Assembly (NCBI RefSeq): GCF_016598535.1
Contig: NZ_CP066779.1
Span: 2,976,001-3,040,000, forward strand
Source: Rhodococcus sp. P-2
Lineage (GTDB): Bacteria > Actinomycetota > Actinomycetes > Mycobacteriales > Mycobacteriaceae
DNA: 64,000 nt
Direction: 5' to 3'
Position numbers and translations under genes: made by a program. Position 1 is the stretch's first letter. Every line of letters begins with the position of its first letter. Below the pieces are notes generated by a model. That model saw nothing but the letters and a program-made list of their open reading frames with translations, was not told the origin of the DNA and did no database searches. This document shows, in pieces, positions 31,701 to 39,441 of this stretch.

Positions 31701-32105
31701 GGCCGTGGTGCGGACGGTGAGGCCGCGAGCGTTTCGGTCCGGAGCACCGTTCGGCATGGTCGAGAGCAGTGTGCCGCCGCTGCCGCCCAATTGGCCGAAG
31801 GTCGAACACGGGATGCTGATGTCCAGCGATGTGGGCGAGTAGGAGATCAGCGGCGACGAGACGCTGTTGACGGTCCCACCCTGCGGCCAGTCGATGCTCG
31901 CGGCTTCCTGCTTGACGGGCAGGAAGGGCGTCGCGAGTGCAAGTAGCAAGCCCAGAAGGCCGGTGACTATCGCGATGAGTCGTGCCGTCCGGACTCTCTG
32001 GGAATCCGATTCTCGGGGAGCATCGGGGCCAGTGGGCACGGGTTTCGGGGGCACTACTACTTCAGACGGCACAAGGAACGATGTTAGGCGAGTGCGGGCC
32101 CGCAC
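28764..32105 (-). CDS. emb: Arabinosyltransferase of the Emb family (first copy)
   Basis: A 1113-residue paralogue of the preceding enzyme with the same layout: N-terminal helix near 42-62, extracytoplasmic domain, helical bundle and C-terminal carbohydrate-binding domain. The catalytic loop is NTSDDGYLLGMARV (Asp288-Asp289). Met296 aligns with M. tuberculosis EmbB Met306, the main ethambutol-resistance position, if my alignment of LGMARV is right. The GTG at 32105 is used; a GTG at 32072 would shorten it by 11 residues. It lies 16 bases downstream of a small XRE regulator on the same strand, so they may share a transcript. Confidence 0.92.
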   Translation of the reverse strand: MRARTRLTSFLVPSEVVVPPKPVPTGPDAPRESDSQRVRTARLIAIVTGLLGLLLALATPFLPVKQEAASIDWPQGGTVNSVSSPLISYSPTSLDISIPCSTFGQLGGSGGTLLSTMPNGAPDRNARGLTVRTTADRLEALTRDSVLISAPLDQLSGCTALTITTNSEQTVAAVTGIDGVGATLTGDYRPQVVGIFTDLQGAAPAGLSAHMDVDSRFSSSPTLLKLFAMIVAALSTIVSLYALHRIDGVDGRRARRFLPARWWKFTGIDALVIGTLALWHVFGANTSDDGYLLGMARVSEHSGYMANYFRWFGVPEAPFGWYYDVLALFAKVSTASMWMRLPALIAGILCWMVISREVIPRLGVAVRRNKVAIWTGGLVFLAFWLPYNNGLRPEPIIALGALLTWCSIERAIATGRLLPAAMAVLIAAFSLAAGPSGLIAIGALIAGARPILQILIARGKRVGFLSQIMPILAAGTVVLVAVFADQTLATVLESTRVRTAVGPNVPWFEERLRWDALMTISPDGSLARRFGMFVMIVGLVFCVMMILRKGRVPGTAIGPSRRILGIVFASLLLMQFTPTKWTHHFGVYAGLAATVAVLAAVGVSASSMRSKRNRALFAAGILFILAVAFTSSNGWWYVSSYGVPWWDKPPSIAGKGFSTAFLGLTILALLLAAWYHVMEPRERNGTEDGVEKTDSVEKTRRLRLLAPSPLTIAAGAVVLFEVLSLLKGAVAQYPAYSIGKSNIESVFGGSCGLAGEVLVESDPNAGVLQLVDRPTDLAGAGAFGASESTGFSPDGVAGDLTADAEDSTAGSANSLDTTTSQSGTTTTPGTGSGTAGGSQSTAGVNGSNVALPFGLDPAKTPVLGSYGAPQNASLTTGWYSLPERNDAAPLLTVAAAGRIRYVNSDGIVTPGAVLQVEYGKKQADGSVDALGRVDPIDIGPSPSWRNLRVPMDQLPADADTVRLVASDTDISADQWLAVTPPRVPTMRTLQDVVGSTDPVLMDWAVGLAFPCQRPVDHLYGVAEIPEWRILPDRIGAESTNAWQDHYGGGPLGWTSELLSARALPTYLDNDWDRDWGSLEQYTPLDSDAVPAQMNVTTETRSGTWTPGPIRYQS

Positions 32106-32121
32106 ATCCTGAGAGAACTAC

Positions 32122-32391
32122 TCAGGATGCAACTTCCTGTTCGGATTGTGGTGTTTCAAGTGTTCGGGCGATGGTGTCGAGTGAAATACCCAACACTTCC
32201 GCGACCGCGCTGATGGTGAAGAAGGCGGGTGTCGCGATGCGTCCGGTTTCGATCTTGCGCAGAGTTTCGACCGAGATCCCGGCGTCGAGCGCTATTTGAA
32301 CCATGCTTCGGTCCCCCCGCGCAGATCGCAGGAGTTCACCCAGTCGTAGTCCTCGTTCGAGTTCTTCCGCCGTCAGCGGCACGCGCACCAT
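32122..32391 (-). CDS. Small XRE-family HTH regulator
   Basis: An 89-residue single-domain protein that is essentially one helix-turn-helix: LGELLRSARGDRSMVQIALDAGISVETLRKIETGRIATPAFFTISAVAEVLGISLDTI. The pattern is that of Cro/CI-type DNA-binding domains. ATG at 32391. It is divergent from the methionine aminopeptidase gene across 49 bases that contain a palindrome, and lies 16 bases upstream of the emb genes on its own strand. It may control itself, map and possibly emb. No effector domain is present. Confidence 0.88.
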   Translation of the reverse strand: MVRVPLTAEELERGLRLGELLRSARGDRSMVQIALDAGISVETLRKIETGRIATPAFFTISAVAEVLGISLDTIARTLETPQSEQEVAS

Positions 32392-32403
32392 GTGCTTATA
32401 GTA

Positions 32404-32413
32404 ATACCGGTAT
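32404..32413. promoter_or_regulatory. Palindrome in the XRE-map divergent promoter
   Basis: ATACCGGTAT is a perfect 10-base palindrome in the 49-base gap between the divergent XRE and map starts. TATAGT (32411-32416) overlapping it could be the map -10 element. It is a good candidate operator for the XRE protein; binding is inferred. Confidence 0.5.
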
Positions 32414-32440
32414 AGTTATTCGACAAGGAAGGTGTTCGAG

Positions 32441-33205
32441 ATGGTCGAAATCAAGACCGCAGGCGAAATCGAGGCGATGGCGGCGGCGGGAAGTATCACG
32501 GCGCAGGCTCTGGCTGCGGCGCGTGCGGCGGCGAACGTCGGGGTGACGTTGCTCGAGCTGGACGCCGTTGCCGCGGAGGTTATCTCGGCAGCCGGTGCCT
32601 CGGCGCTGTTCTTGAACTACCGGCCGGCAACGGCGCCGACACCGTTCCCCGGCGCCATTTGTGCGAGTGTGAACGATGCTGTGGTGCACGGTATCCCGAA
32701 TGGGTACCGACTCCGTGACGGTGATCTGGTCAGCATCGACTGCGGTGCGAGACTCGACGGTTGGTGTGGTGATTCCGCCATCAGCTTCACCGTCGGGCAG
32801 GGGAGCAGTGAGGATCAGGCACTGATCGACGCGACCGACGAGGCACTTGCCCGTGGCATTGCCGCCGCTCAGCCCGGAAACCGATTGGGCGACATCGGTG
32901 CCGCGATCGGACAGTACGCGCGCGGACGCGGGTACGGCATGCTGGCCGATCACGGTGGGCACGGCATCGGCCGCGAGATGCACGAAGGGCCGGACGTGCC
33001 CAACGAAGGTCGAGCAGGCAAAGGCTTCCGGCTACGGCCCGGCCTGGTCATCGCGATCGAACCGATGCTCATCGCCGACGGAACCGACGACTACCGGCAC
33101 GACGCCGACGGGTGGACCCTCCGTACCGTTTCGGGCGCCAGGGCTGCGCACAGTGAGCACACGGTCGCGATCACCGAAGACGGTCCGGTGATCATGACCC
33201 GCTGA
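32441..33205 (+). CDS. map: Type I methionine aminopeptidase
   Basis: Removes the N-terminal methionine from nascent proteins using two metal ions. The 254-residue protein has the family's metal ligands in order: two Asp in VSIDCGARLDGWCGDSAISF, His in DHGGHGIGREMHEGP, Glu in IAIEPML and Glu in SEHTVAIT. NAAVHG-type substrate-loop residues appear as NDAVVHGIPNG. The ATG at 32441 follows AAGGAAGG by eight bases. Mycolata usually have more than one map gene; this one is paired with a dedicated XRE regulator and so is probably the non-housekeeping copy. That last point is inference. Confidence 0.93.
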   Translation: MVEIKTAGEIEAMAAAGSITAQALAAARAAANVGVTLLELDAVAAEVISAAGASALFLNYRPATAPTPFPGAICASVNDAVVHGIPNGYRLRDGDLVSIDCGARLDGWCGDSAISFTVGQGSSEDQALIDATDEALARGIAAAQPGNRLGDIGAAIGQYARGRGYGMLADHGGHGIGREMHEGPDVPNEGRAGKGFRLRPGLVIAIEPMLIADGTDDYRHDADGWTLRTVSGARAAHSEHTVAITEDGPVIMTR

Positions 33206-33221
33206 TCAACCCTGCAGTTGG

Positions 33222-35054
33222 CTAGCTCTGGTTCGAGGTCTTGCCGCTCACGAGGTCTCGTACGTCCCACACCCACACGTCGTCGACGCGCTTGGCGTCG
33301 AAGCCGACCAGCTCGTCGACCGTGTGGCGCAGGGCGTCGTCGCCGGAGAATCGGGGAAGCACCAGGACGTCGGCGTGCCAGTACCGCAGGTCGGTCAGCG
33401 CGTTGGCTCTGGTGCCCACGTCGATCAACGGAACCTTGCCGGTTTGTTTGGCATTGACCAGCAGGGTCGAGGTGGGCCGGGACTCGGCGCCGTAGATTCC
33501 GGCGCGGGTCTTCGAATCCGGGCCGACGAAGTACCCGCCGGCGATGGGGAAGCCGAAGTCGGCGTCGACCTGCCAGCTCAGTGCGCGGGCGTCTTCGGCG
33601 CTCGCGACGGGGACCGTCACCAAGGTGCCGTCGCTGACGTAGTTCTCCCACGAGCCGCTGGTGATGAATTCTGGGGTCGCAGATCGCTGATCGGCGTCGA
33701 TGGGCGTCGGGATGAGGGGAATCATCGCGACGGCGAGCGCCACCAGCCAGACACCGGCTGCCGTGCGGCGCGGTCCACGAAGTTCGACGAAAGCGCGGTA
33801 GGTGCCGAGGGTGAGCAGCAGTCCGATCGCCGGAATCGCGCCCATGGCGAATCGGGATTCGAGCACCGATTCGAACAACGGCAAGTCGGCGAGGAGTTTC
33901 CACGGCAGGGTGATGCCGGTCTTGTCACCGTCGATGGTCAGTTCTGACCCGAGTGAGAGCACACCCATGACCACGATCACGGCGGCCGCAGCGCGGGTCA
34001 GGCGGATGCGCCACAACCACACCGTTGCACCGAGAAGCAGGAGCACCAACGGCCAGCCGAAGTACGCGTTCTCCTCGGTCGGGTTCATCCGGAACTCCGC
34101 GCCCTCGGGATCGCCCGCGACCGATTCGGTCGGGAACGTGGTGAGTGCAGCGGTGTCGTTGCCGGCCTGACCGTGTGAGACGCCGTCGTAGCTCGCCGGG
34201 CCGAAGAACTGCGACCACAGCGGCACCGCGGTGATCAGGAGTGTGACTGCGCCGCCGATCACGAGGCCGGGCATCGCGCGCTTGATCGCCTGGCGGGATT
34301 TGGCCAGGTCGGGCAGGGCGTAGGCGGCGCCGAACACCATGGCTGACATCGTGAAGATGAGGAGTGGCTCTTCGCCGAGGAAGATCTGCCACGCGACGAG
34401 TAGGCCGAGAACGATTCCGTCGCGAACCGGGCGTTTGCCGTTCGAGATGCGTACTACCTGCAAGAAGATGAAGGGGAGTACGAAGAAAGCGACGAAGTTC
34501 GGATGACCGTTGGCGTGCGAGATCATGGCGGGCGCGAATCCGCAGAACCCCGCGCCGACGGCGGCGGCGATCTTGGAGCGGACGGAGACACCGGTCAGTA
34601 CGTGCCGCGAGAATGCCCAGTACCAAGCGATGGCAGTGCCGCCGAGGCCGGCGGTCAGCCCGATCGCATACGTGGCCGTCGGTCCGAAGAACAGCGTGAT
34701 CGGGGCCAGCGGGATGCTGATGCCGAACATCGCGGTGTTGGCCATCAGGTTCACACCGAGCGGGTAATTCTGCAGGTCACTGAACAGCGGGCTGCGGAAC
34801 TGGGCGAGCGCGTGGGCGGTGTCGGCGAAGAACCATTCCCACATCGCCTGATCGCGTCCTGCGTTGAAGAGGTAGCCGGACTGAAGATCGCTCCACAGGT
34901 TCGACATCACGTAGATCGCCGCAACGGTGAACGTCGCCATGATCGCGAGGTCCACAAGACGCCCACGCTGGACGACCGAGCGCCGCACTGCTGAACCGAC
35001 TCGCCCTGGACGTGCTTCTTCGAGCAGTTGGACGTCGGGCAAGGTCTCGGTCAT
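33222..35054 (-). CDS. Polytopic GT-C-like membrane protein
   Basis: A 610-residue membrane protein with an N-terminal cytoplasmic tail, about eleven hydrophobic helices and a C-terminal soluble domain of roughly 160 residues. The first external loop (SGYLFNAGRDQAMWEWFFADTAHAL) carries acidic residues where GT-C glycosyltransferases keep their catalytic Asp, and LGVNLMANTAMFGISIPL follows. I recognise the general architecture of lipid-linked-sugar transferases but not a specific family. Its position upstream of the emb genes suggests work on an envelope glycan. It converges with map (16-base gap). Confidence 0.7.
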   Translation of the reverse strand: MTETLPDVQLLEEARPGRVGSAVRRSVVQRGRLVDLAIMATFTVAAIYVMSNLWSDLQSGYLFNAGRDQAMWEWFFADTAHALAQFRSPLFSDLQNYPLGVNLMANTAMFGISIPLAPITLFFGPTATYAIGLTAGLGGTAIAWYWAFSRHVLTGVSVRSKIAAAVGAGFCGFAPAMISHANGHPNFVAFFVLPFIFLQVVRISNGKRPVRDGIVLGLLVAWQIFLGEEPLLIFTMSAMVFGAAYALPDLAKSRQAIKRAMPGLVIGGAVTLLITAVPLWSQFFGPASYDGVSHGQAGNDTAALTTFPTESVAGDPEGAEFRMNPTEENAYFGWPLVLLLLGATVWLWRIRLTRAAAAVIVVMGVLSLGSELTIDGDKTGITLPWKLLADLPLFESVLESRFAMGAIPAIGLLLTLGTYRAFVELRGPRRTAAGVWLVALAVAMIPLIPTPIDADQRSATPEFITSGSWENYVSDGTLVTVPVASAEDARALSWQVDADFGFPIAGGYFVGPDSKTRAGIYGAESRPTSTLLVNAKQTGKVPLIDVGTRANALTDLRYWHADVLVLPRFSGDDALRHTVDELVGFDAKRVDDVWVWDVRDLVSGKTSNQS

Positions 35055-35389
35055 GCAGTCGGTGCCTTTCGGTTCTGGCGCCCATCCCTGAAGTCGCAGT
35101 TCTCAGAAGTTCGGGGTGGCCTATTTAGGTCTCGATTCGATAACTTCCACTGTCAGAGTAACGAACAAAACGGTTCGCGTCTGCGAGCGGGCGCAGTCAG
35201 CGGGACAAACCGGTCCGCCCGACTTGTCCGGAAAGTAATGTTTTCGTGCATCGTTTGACGGGTTCGTGACCGGGGTATCGCAACAAGGATCTTGCTCGCG
35301 TTTGTTCAGGCAGCCCCGACGAATCCCATCCTCGACGAAGAGTTGGAACCTACGTCCGGGGCCTATACCGGATGGGATGGTGCTTGTGC
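35055..35389. promoter_or_regulatory. Divergent intergenic region between GT-C gene and porin gene
   Basis: No coding frame is convincing here. It must hold promoters for both neighbours. A weak pair TTGGAA (35343-35348) and TATACC (35364-35369), spaced 15 bases, lies just before the porin start. GGACAA and TTGTCC form short inverted arms near 35200-35231. Neither is strong evidence. Confidence 0.3.
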
Positions 35390-36061
35390 ATGTCGAAGAC
35401 AGCAGTTCGCAGTAGCGCAGTGGGAGCAGTGGCCCTGTTGGCCGTTGTCCTGGGGGGTGGGACGGCGTCGGCAGGCGTCGACAACACCAGTTCGATCACC
35501 GACGTCAAAGGAAATCGGATAGAGGTCTATCAGGCTGATACCGCTATCCACGTCTTTCCACCTCTCGACAGCTCACCGCTGAGCGTCGAGTTCTTCCACG
35601 ACGGGGTTGCCGGCGTGAAGATCGACGGGCCGGACGCAGCAAGTTTCACCGGCACGAAGCTGACGATCGGTTATCAGATCGGCTATCCGATCGCGTTGAC
35701 CGGCGCGACGGTCGTTCTCAACAGCCCCGGTCTCGACTGGGCGATCGACAATGGCACCGACATCGGCATCGGACTCATTCCGGACCCCACGCTGGGCGTC
35801 GACTTCTCGAATCACGTCATCCTCGGCGGCGACATCATTCCGTCACAGGAACTTGACGTCGATCTGGCGCCGGGCGGTATCACCGACGTCGCGCTGCTCG
35901 AAGATCAGGAATTCGACGGTCCCGAAGCGGCCGTTCGGCTTTCCGGAGTTCACGGGTACGTACAGGGAGCAATCGGGCCGGTGACCATCAGGCCGTACGC
36001 GAAGGCTGTCACCTCGAATGGCGATACCGTAGTCACTTACGGTGTGCCGCAACGGTTGTAG
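35390..36061 (+). CDS. MspA-family outer-membrane porin
   Basis: A 223-residue precursor resembling the octameric MspA porin of mycobacteria, which lets small hydrophilic solutes cross the mycolate outer membrane. The signal peptide (SSAVGAVALLAVVLGGGTASA) is cleaved before GVDN, as in MspA (GLDN). Conserved MspA-like blocks are FPPLDSSPLSVEFFHDG, LTIGYQIGYPIAL, DISV-like strand segments around GVDFSNHVILGG and the C-terminal HGYVQGAIGPVTIRPYAK ... TYGVP. I chose the ATG at 35390 because it puts the basic residue just ahead of the signal helix; an ATG at 35372 adds six residues. A hairpin follows the stop. Confidence 0.88.
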   Translation: MSKTAVRSSAVGAVALLAVVLGGGTASAGVDNTSSITDVKGNRIEVYQADTAIHVFPPLDSSPLSVEFFHDGVAGVKIDGPDAASFTGTKLTIGYQIGYPIALTGATVVLNSPGLDWAIDNGTDIGIGLIPDPTLGVDFSNHVILGGDIIPSQELDVDLAPGGITDVALLEDQEFDGPEAAVRLSGVHGYVQGAIGPVTIRPYAKAVTSNGDTVVTYGVPQRL

Positions 36062-36072
36062 CGCAGTACCGG

Positions 36073-36113
36073 CGCTCCCGCCGTCACGCTGCAACAGCGT
36101 GGTGGTGGGAGCG
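36073..36113. terminator. Bidirectional hairpin after the porin gene
   Basis: CGCTCCC (36073-36079) pairs with GGGAGCG (36107-36113), and CACGCTG with CAGCGTG around a CAA loop; wobble pairs join the two into a stem of about 19 pairs. It lies 11 bases after the porin stop and covers the 3' end of the convergent gene, so it could serve both transcripts. Confidence 0.7.
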
Positions 36114-36719
36114 TTCCGCGCTGTGAGTGGTTGACGCGGTGCCACGAATAGGCTCCGCGTCCGCCCAATGAGCGCTGCGGGAAACACTCACGAGCTTCGC
36201 GGCCAGTCGTGCCACGATCCACACGAGGTACACGGCGGTGATCAGAAGCAGGAGTGCCCAGTCGTGCGCGAAGAATCCGACTATCCCGCCGATCGTGAAC
36301 GCGAGGGCGACAAAGACGACGCGCCCGCCCACGTCGGTCTCGACCAGATACTCGGGTTCGACCGGGTCGTCGGGTTCGCTCGATTCATCGACGTCCCCAG
36401 CCGATTCGGCTCTGGACTTCTCGTGGTGTTCGGTCGGGATCTCGAGCAGTTCGCCCCATTCGAGCACCGCAACGGTGTGCGCGGTGTCGGTCGGGATCGC
36501 GCGGTAGTCGCGAGACTCGGACACGTCGATGAGAGCCCTTGCCAGAGTGAGGACTTCGATGCGGTTGCGAATCGCGACACTCAACACTTCGTGAAAGGCC
36601 TGCTCGCGCCCGAACGGTTTGCCACGTGCAATGACCAGAACATGCTCTGCGGAATCGAGAACTGCACGATGCGGTACAAGCTCGCGGCTTTGCGCAACGA
36701 GTTCGCTCACTGTCATCAC
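36084..36719 (-). CDS. Possible ANTAR-like domain joined to a two-helix membrane segment
   Basis: A 211-residue protein I do not recognise as a named family. Residues about 18-67 (RAVLDSAEHVLVIARGKP, then FGREQAFHEVLSVAIRNR and LTLARALIDV) resemble the ANTAR RNA-binding fold: an R-A-V-[IL]-x-x-A pattern, a Q-A-F turn and a closing V-x-x-L-A-x-x-L-I helix. An acidic stretch (about 105-130) follows. Then two hydrophobic helices, about 132-150 and 152-175, and a basic/His-rich tail. ANTAR domains normally sit on soluble antiterminators, so a membrane-linked form would be unusual. The resemblance was judged by eye only. It converges on the porin gene. Confidence 0.55.
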   Translation of the reverse strand: MMTVSELVAQSRELVPHRAVLDSAEHVLVIARGKPFGREQAFHEVLSVAIRNRIEVLTLARALIDVSESRDYRAIPTDTAHTVAVLEWGELLEIPTEHHEKSRAESAGDVDESSEPDDPVEPEYLVETDVGGRVVFVALAFTIGGIVGFFAHDWALLLLITAVYLVWIVARLAAKLVSVSRSAHWADAEPIRGTASTTHSAERSHHHAVAA

Positions 36720-36815
36720 CTACCCCGCCGGTGGTTGATGCGGCCGTTTGCTCGACTGCGCTTGGAGGGGCTGAGTACCCCGGCAGTTTCGGAAACAAAC
36801 TCGCCGGGTGGCGTG

Positions 36816-37424
36816 TCAGATTTGCGCAGCCGGGGCCGAGAGTGCTCCGAGACAACTTTCGATCAGGTCGGCCACGATGACGTGAGCACGTTCTCGGCTG
36901 TCGACGCGGCCCTCCCAGGTGGCAAAAGTGACGACGGCGAGCACGGTCAGAGTTCCCGCCCGAAGCTCGGCGATTTCTGCCGGCAACGAGGACGCAGCGA
37001 CGATCCGTCGCTGGACTTCGCGGAAGCTCTCGGCCTGCATGTGATCGCGGATGGTCGACGACATGGCCGGGTCGAAGATCGACTGCACCAGGAACCGTGC
37101 GTACAAAGTGCCCTCACGGTAGATGGTCTGTTCCGCCAACGGCAGGACCAGAGCCTCGACGAGAGCACGCATCGTGGGCGGATCCGACTCCAGATCCAAT
37201 GCATCGAGCAAGTCACGCCGACGGTCACCGGCAGGTCGCATTCTGGACTCGACGACCGCCGCCAGCAAACCCTCGCGTGAACCGAAGTGATACTGCGCAG
37301 CCGACTTGTTGGCCTGCCCGGCTTCGGTCTGAACATCTCGAAGCGTCAGAGCGGCCAGACCTCGTTCGGCAACCAGACGCTCGGCTGCATCGATCATTGC
37401 CGCTCGGGCATCGGTTCGGGTCAC
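36816..37424 (-). CDS. TetR-family transcriptional regulator
   Basis: A 202-residue regulator with an N-terminal TetR helix-turn-helix: IDAAERLVAERGLAALTLRDVQTEAGQANKSAAQYHFGSREGLLAAVVESRM. The rest is a helical ligand-binding and dimerisation domain with no recognisable ligand motif. It lies between the aftA terminator hairpin and the ANTAR-like gene, all on the minus strand. The target is unknown; the ANTAR-like gene 96 bases downstream may be co-transcribed. Confidence 0.9.
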   Translation of the reverse strand: MTRTDARAAMIDAAERLVAERGLAALTLRDVQTEAGQANKSAAQYHFGSREGLLAAVVESRMRPAGDRRRDLLDALDLESDPPTMRALVEALVLPLAEQTIYREGTLYARFLVQSIFDPAMSSTIRDHMQAESFREVQRRIVAASSLPAEIAELRAGTLTVLAVVTFATWEGRVDSRERAHVIVADLIESCLGALSAPAAQI

Positions 37425-37442
37425 GGTATGAAGTTAGGGGTG

Positions 37443-37470
37443 CGCCGGGGTCGCGTCAACGACCCCGGCG
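37443..37470 (-). terminator. Terminator hairpin after aftA
   Basis: CGCCGGGGTCG (37443-37453) is an exact reverse complement of CGACCCCGGCG (37460-37470), leaving a six-base loop. It lies 28 bases past the aftA stop in the transcription direction and before the TetR gene. It indicates that dprE1-dprE2-aftA ends here rather than reading on to the emb genes. Confidence 0.75.
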
Positions 37471-37497
37471 GTAAGCCTTTTGTGACGTATCTCCTGG

Positions 37498-39432
37498 TTA
37501 GATCGCGTCAGAGCGGGTAACGACCACAAACGGGCCCTGCTCTGTGACGGTGAATCGCGGATCGTCGAACAGTTCCTTGGGGAACGTGACCGTGTAGCGG
37601 CGGACGTTCGGGTCGTTGGGATAGACGTCCTCGGCCAACCGCAGTGTGTATCCGTCGGCGCCCTGGCGGAAGACGAAGGCGTCGGGGCTGCGCCACGGCG
37701 CCGAGTCCAGTGCAGCTATCAGTTCGTCAGGGGTCTTCAGTTCCGACCACTGCTCGATCAGCGCGGCGCGGGCGCGGAAGTCGGCGAGCGGGTTCGCGTA
37801 GTGCGACGTCAATCCTTGGAAGCCGAAGTACGGGTAAAAGCTCAGGAAGCCGATGTCGGCAGTGAGCACCACTGTGTCGTGGGGATCGCGTCCCAACTGC
37901 TCACGGATGATCCGGTCGATGTCGGCGTAATTGGCTTCGGCCCCGGGTGGCCTCTTGTCGCCGCGCTCACCGTTGCCGTCGGTATCGCTGTATGCCACAG
38001 CGATATCCGGTGCCAGCACCTGCGGGATGTTCTGCGCGAAGGCGATGGCTCCGATGACACCGAGTGCAACGAGTACCGCTTTGACGCGGGGATTTTCGCT
38101 GGTGGCCAGGACGATCCAGCCGGCGAACTCGAAGAAACCGAACACACCGGCGGCGGCAAGCAGTCCGATCAGCACTGGCTCCAGCCGGAATCCGAGGAGC
38201 GTGCTGCCGGCAACGGTGAACGTCATGGACAGCAGCGCCCACAGATAGACGGCAATGACACCGATACCGAGTGCTCGGGCGCGGCGGGAGAACAGGAACC
38301 GCGAAATCAGCCAGACCGTGCCGAGTAGGCACAGGCCGCCGACGAGCGAGAAACTCAGCATCGGGAAGGGCAGCACCGCACCGGAATCGGGGAGGTAATG
38401 CATTGCCGTGCCGGATTCTGCGGTGGCACCGGAGAGTGCCTTCAACAGGTACGGAGTCCAGACGGTCAGAGCGACCAGTCCGGAGATCACGGCGATGACA
38501 GCGAGCCTGACGAGGGGGCCAAGCGCGGCTTTCCACGTGTTCTGGGCGCGTGCGGCAAGTACTGCGGCAACGACGGCCATCAGAGTCACGGCGAATGCGG
38601 CGAATCCGAGGTACAGCGTGTAGACGGTTGCGGCGAAACCGAGGAACAGGCCCGTTCCGAGAATTGCGCCGGCTCCGGCAAATCGAGAGGCACCCGGGCG
38701 ATCGAGAGCCCCCCACGCCAGGATCAGCACCGGCGGGATCAGGAGGTTGATGACGGCGCCGTACGCCTCGGGAGAGTTGTACGCCAACACGACGGCAGTG
38801 ACGGCCAGTGCTGCGACGACGGCCCAATCGCGTCGAATCAGCTTGGTCCACAACACGAGTGCGACGACGGCGACGACTGCCAGGGAACCGATCGCATAAG
38901 GCTTGAAGGCTTCCCAGCCGTCCATGCCCAGTAGGTTCGCGACGCGTCCACCGATCCAGAACCAGCCGGCCGGGTAGAACGGCGGCAGATCCACGTACGT
39001 CATGTCCTGCAGCGCAGCAGAATCCGTCAACCGGGTCAGGTATTCGGTGCGAAACTGCTGATCGACGGAGACGCCGTGCAGATACAGACTTGTCGCCGCG
39101 AGGGGAAGACCGAGCGTCGTGGTGACGAAGCCGGAGAGCCCTGCCCACGAGAGGAGCTTCGCGACCCGCTCGGCTTTGCGGGCGCGGAACATCAGAACCG
39201 CGATACCGATCACCGCGATGCAGAGCACCTGCAGGACCGTCGTGACCGCCTGCGTGACGTTGGACGATGTGAACGCCGGCCACTGCACTCGGCCGAAAGC
39301 AAAGAGCCCGACAGCGGCTACAACAGCGGCGACCAGCGCTCCGAGGACCATTTCCACCACCGTCGCCGTGGCATTACGCCACGGCGACGGGGTCGAAAGG
39401 TCTGTACTCGGAGCAGTTGTTGTTTCTGGCAC
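37498..39432 (-). CDS. aftA: Arabinofuranosyltransferase AftA
   Basis: Adds the first arabinofuranose residue to galactan from decaprenylphosphoryl-arabinose. The 644-residue protein (643 in M. tuberculosis) has about a dozen helices and a C-terminal extracytoplasmic domain of about 200 residues. Family blocks include VQWPAFTSSNV, QQFRTEYLTRLTDS, LPPFYPAGWFWIGGRVANLLGMDGWEAFKP and, in the C-terminal domain, FQGLTSHYANPLADF. ATG at 39432, nine bases after dprE2. In M. tuberculosis embC follows aftA directly; here a hairpin and about 5.4 kb intervene. Confidence 0.94.
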   Translation of the reverse strand: MPETTTAPSTDLSTPSPWRNATATVVEMVLGALVAAVVAAVGLFAFGRVQWPAFTSSNVTQAVTTVLQVLCIAVIGIAVLMFRARKAERVAKLLSWAGLSGFVTTTLGLPLAATSLYLHGVSVDQQFRTEYLTRLTDSAALQDMTYVDLPPFYPAGWFWIGGRVANLLGMDGWEAFKPYAIGSLAVVAVVALVLWTKLIRRDWAVVAALAVTAVVLAYNSPEAYGAVINLLIPPVLILAWGALDRPGASRFAGAGAILGTGLFLGFAATVYTLYLGFAAFAVTLMAVVAAVLAARAQNTWKAALGPLVRLAVIAVISGLVALTVWTPYLLKALSGATAESGTAMHYLPDSGAVLPFPMLSFSLVGGLCLLGTVWLISRFLFSRRARALGIGVIAVYLWALLSMTFTVAGSTLLGFRLEPVLIGLLAAAGVFGFFEFAGWIVLATSENPRVKAVLVALGVIGAIAFAQNIPQVLAPDIAVAYSDTDGNGERGDKRPPGAEANYADIDRIIREQLGRDPHDTVVLTADIGFLSFYPYFGFQGLTSHYANPLADFRARAALIEQWSELKTPDELIAALDSAPWRSPDAFVFRQGADGYTLRLAEDVYPNDPNVRRYTVTFPKELFDDPRFTVTEQGPFVVVTRSDAI

Positions 39433-39441
39433 GGGAGGAGC

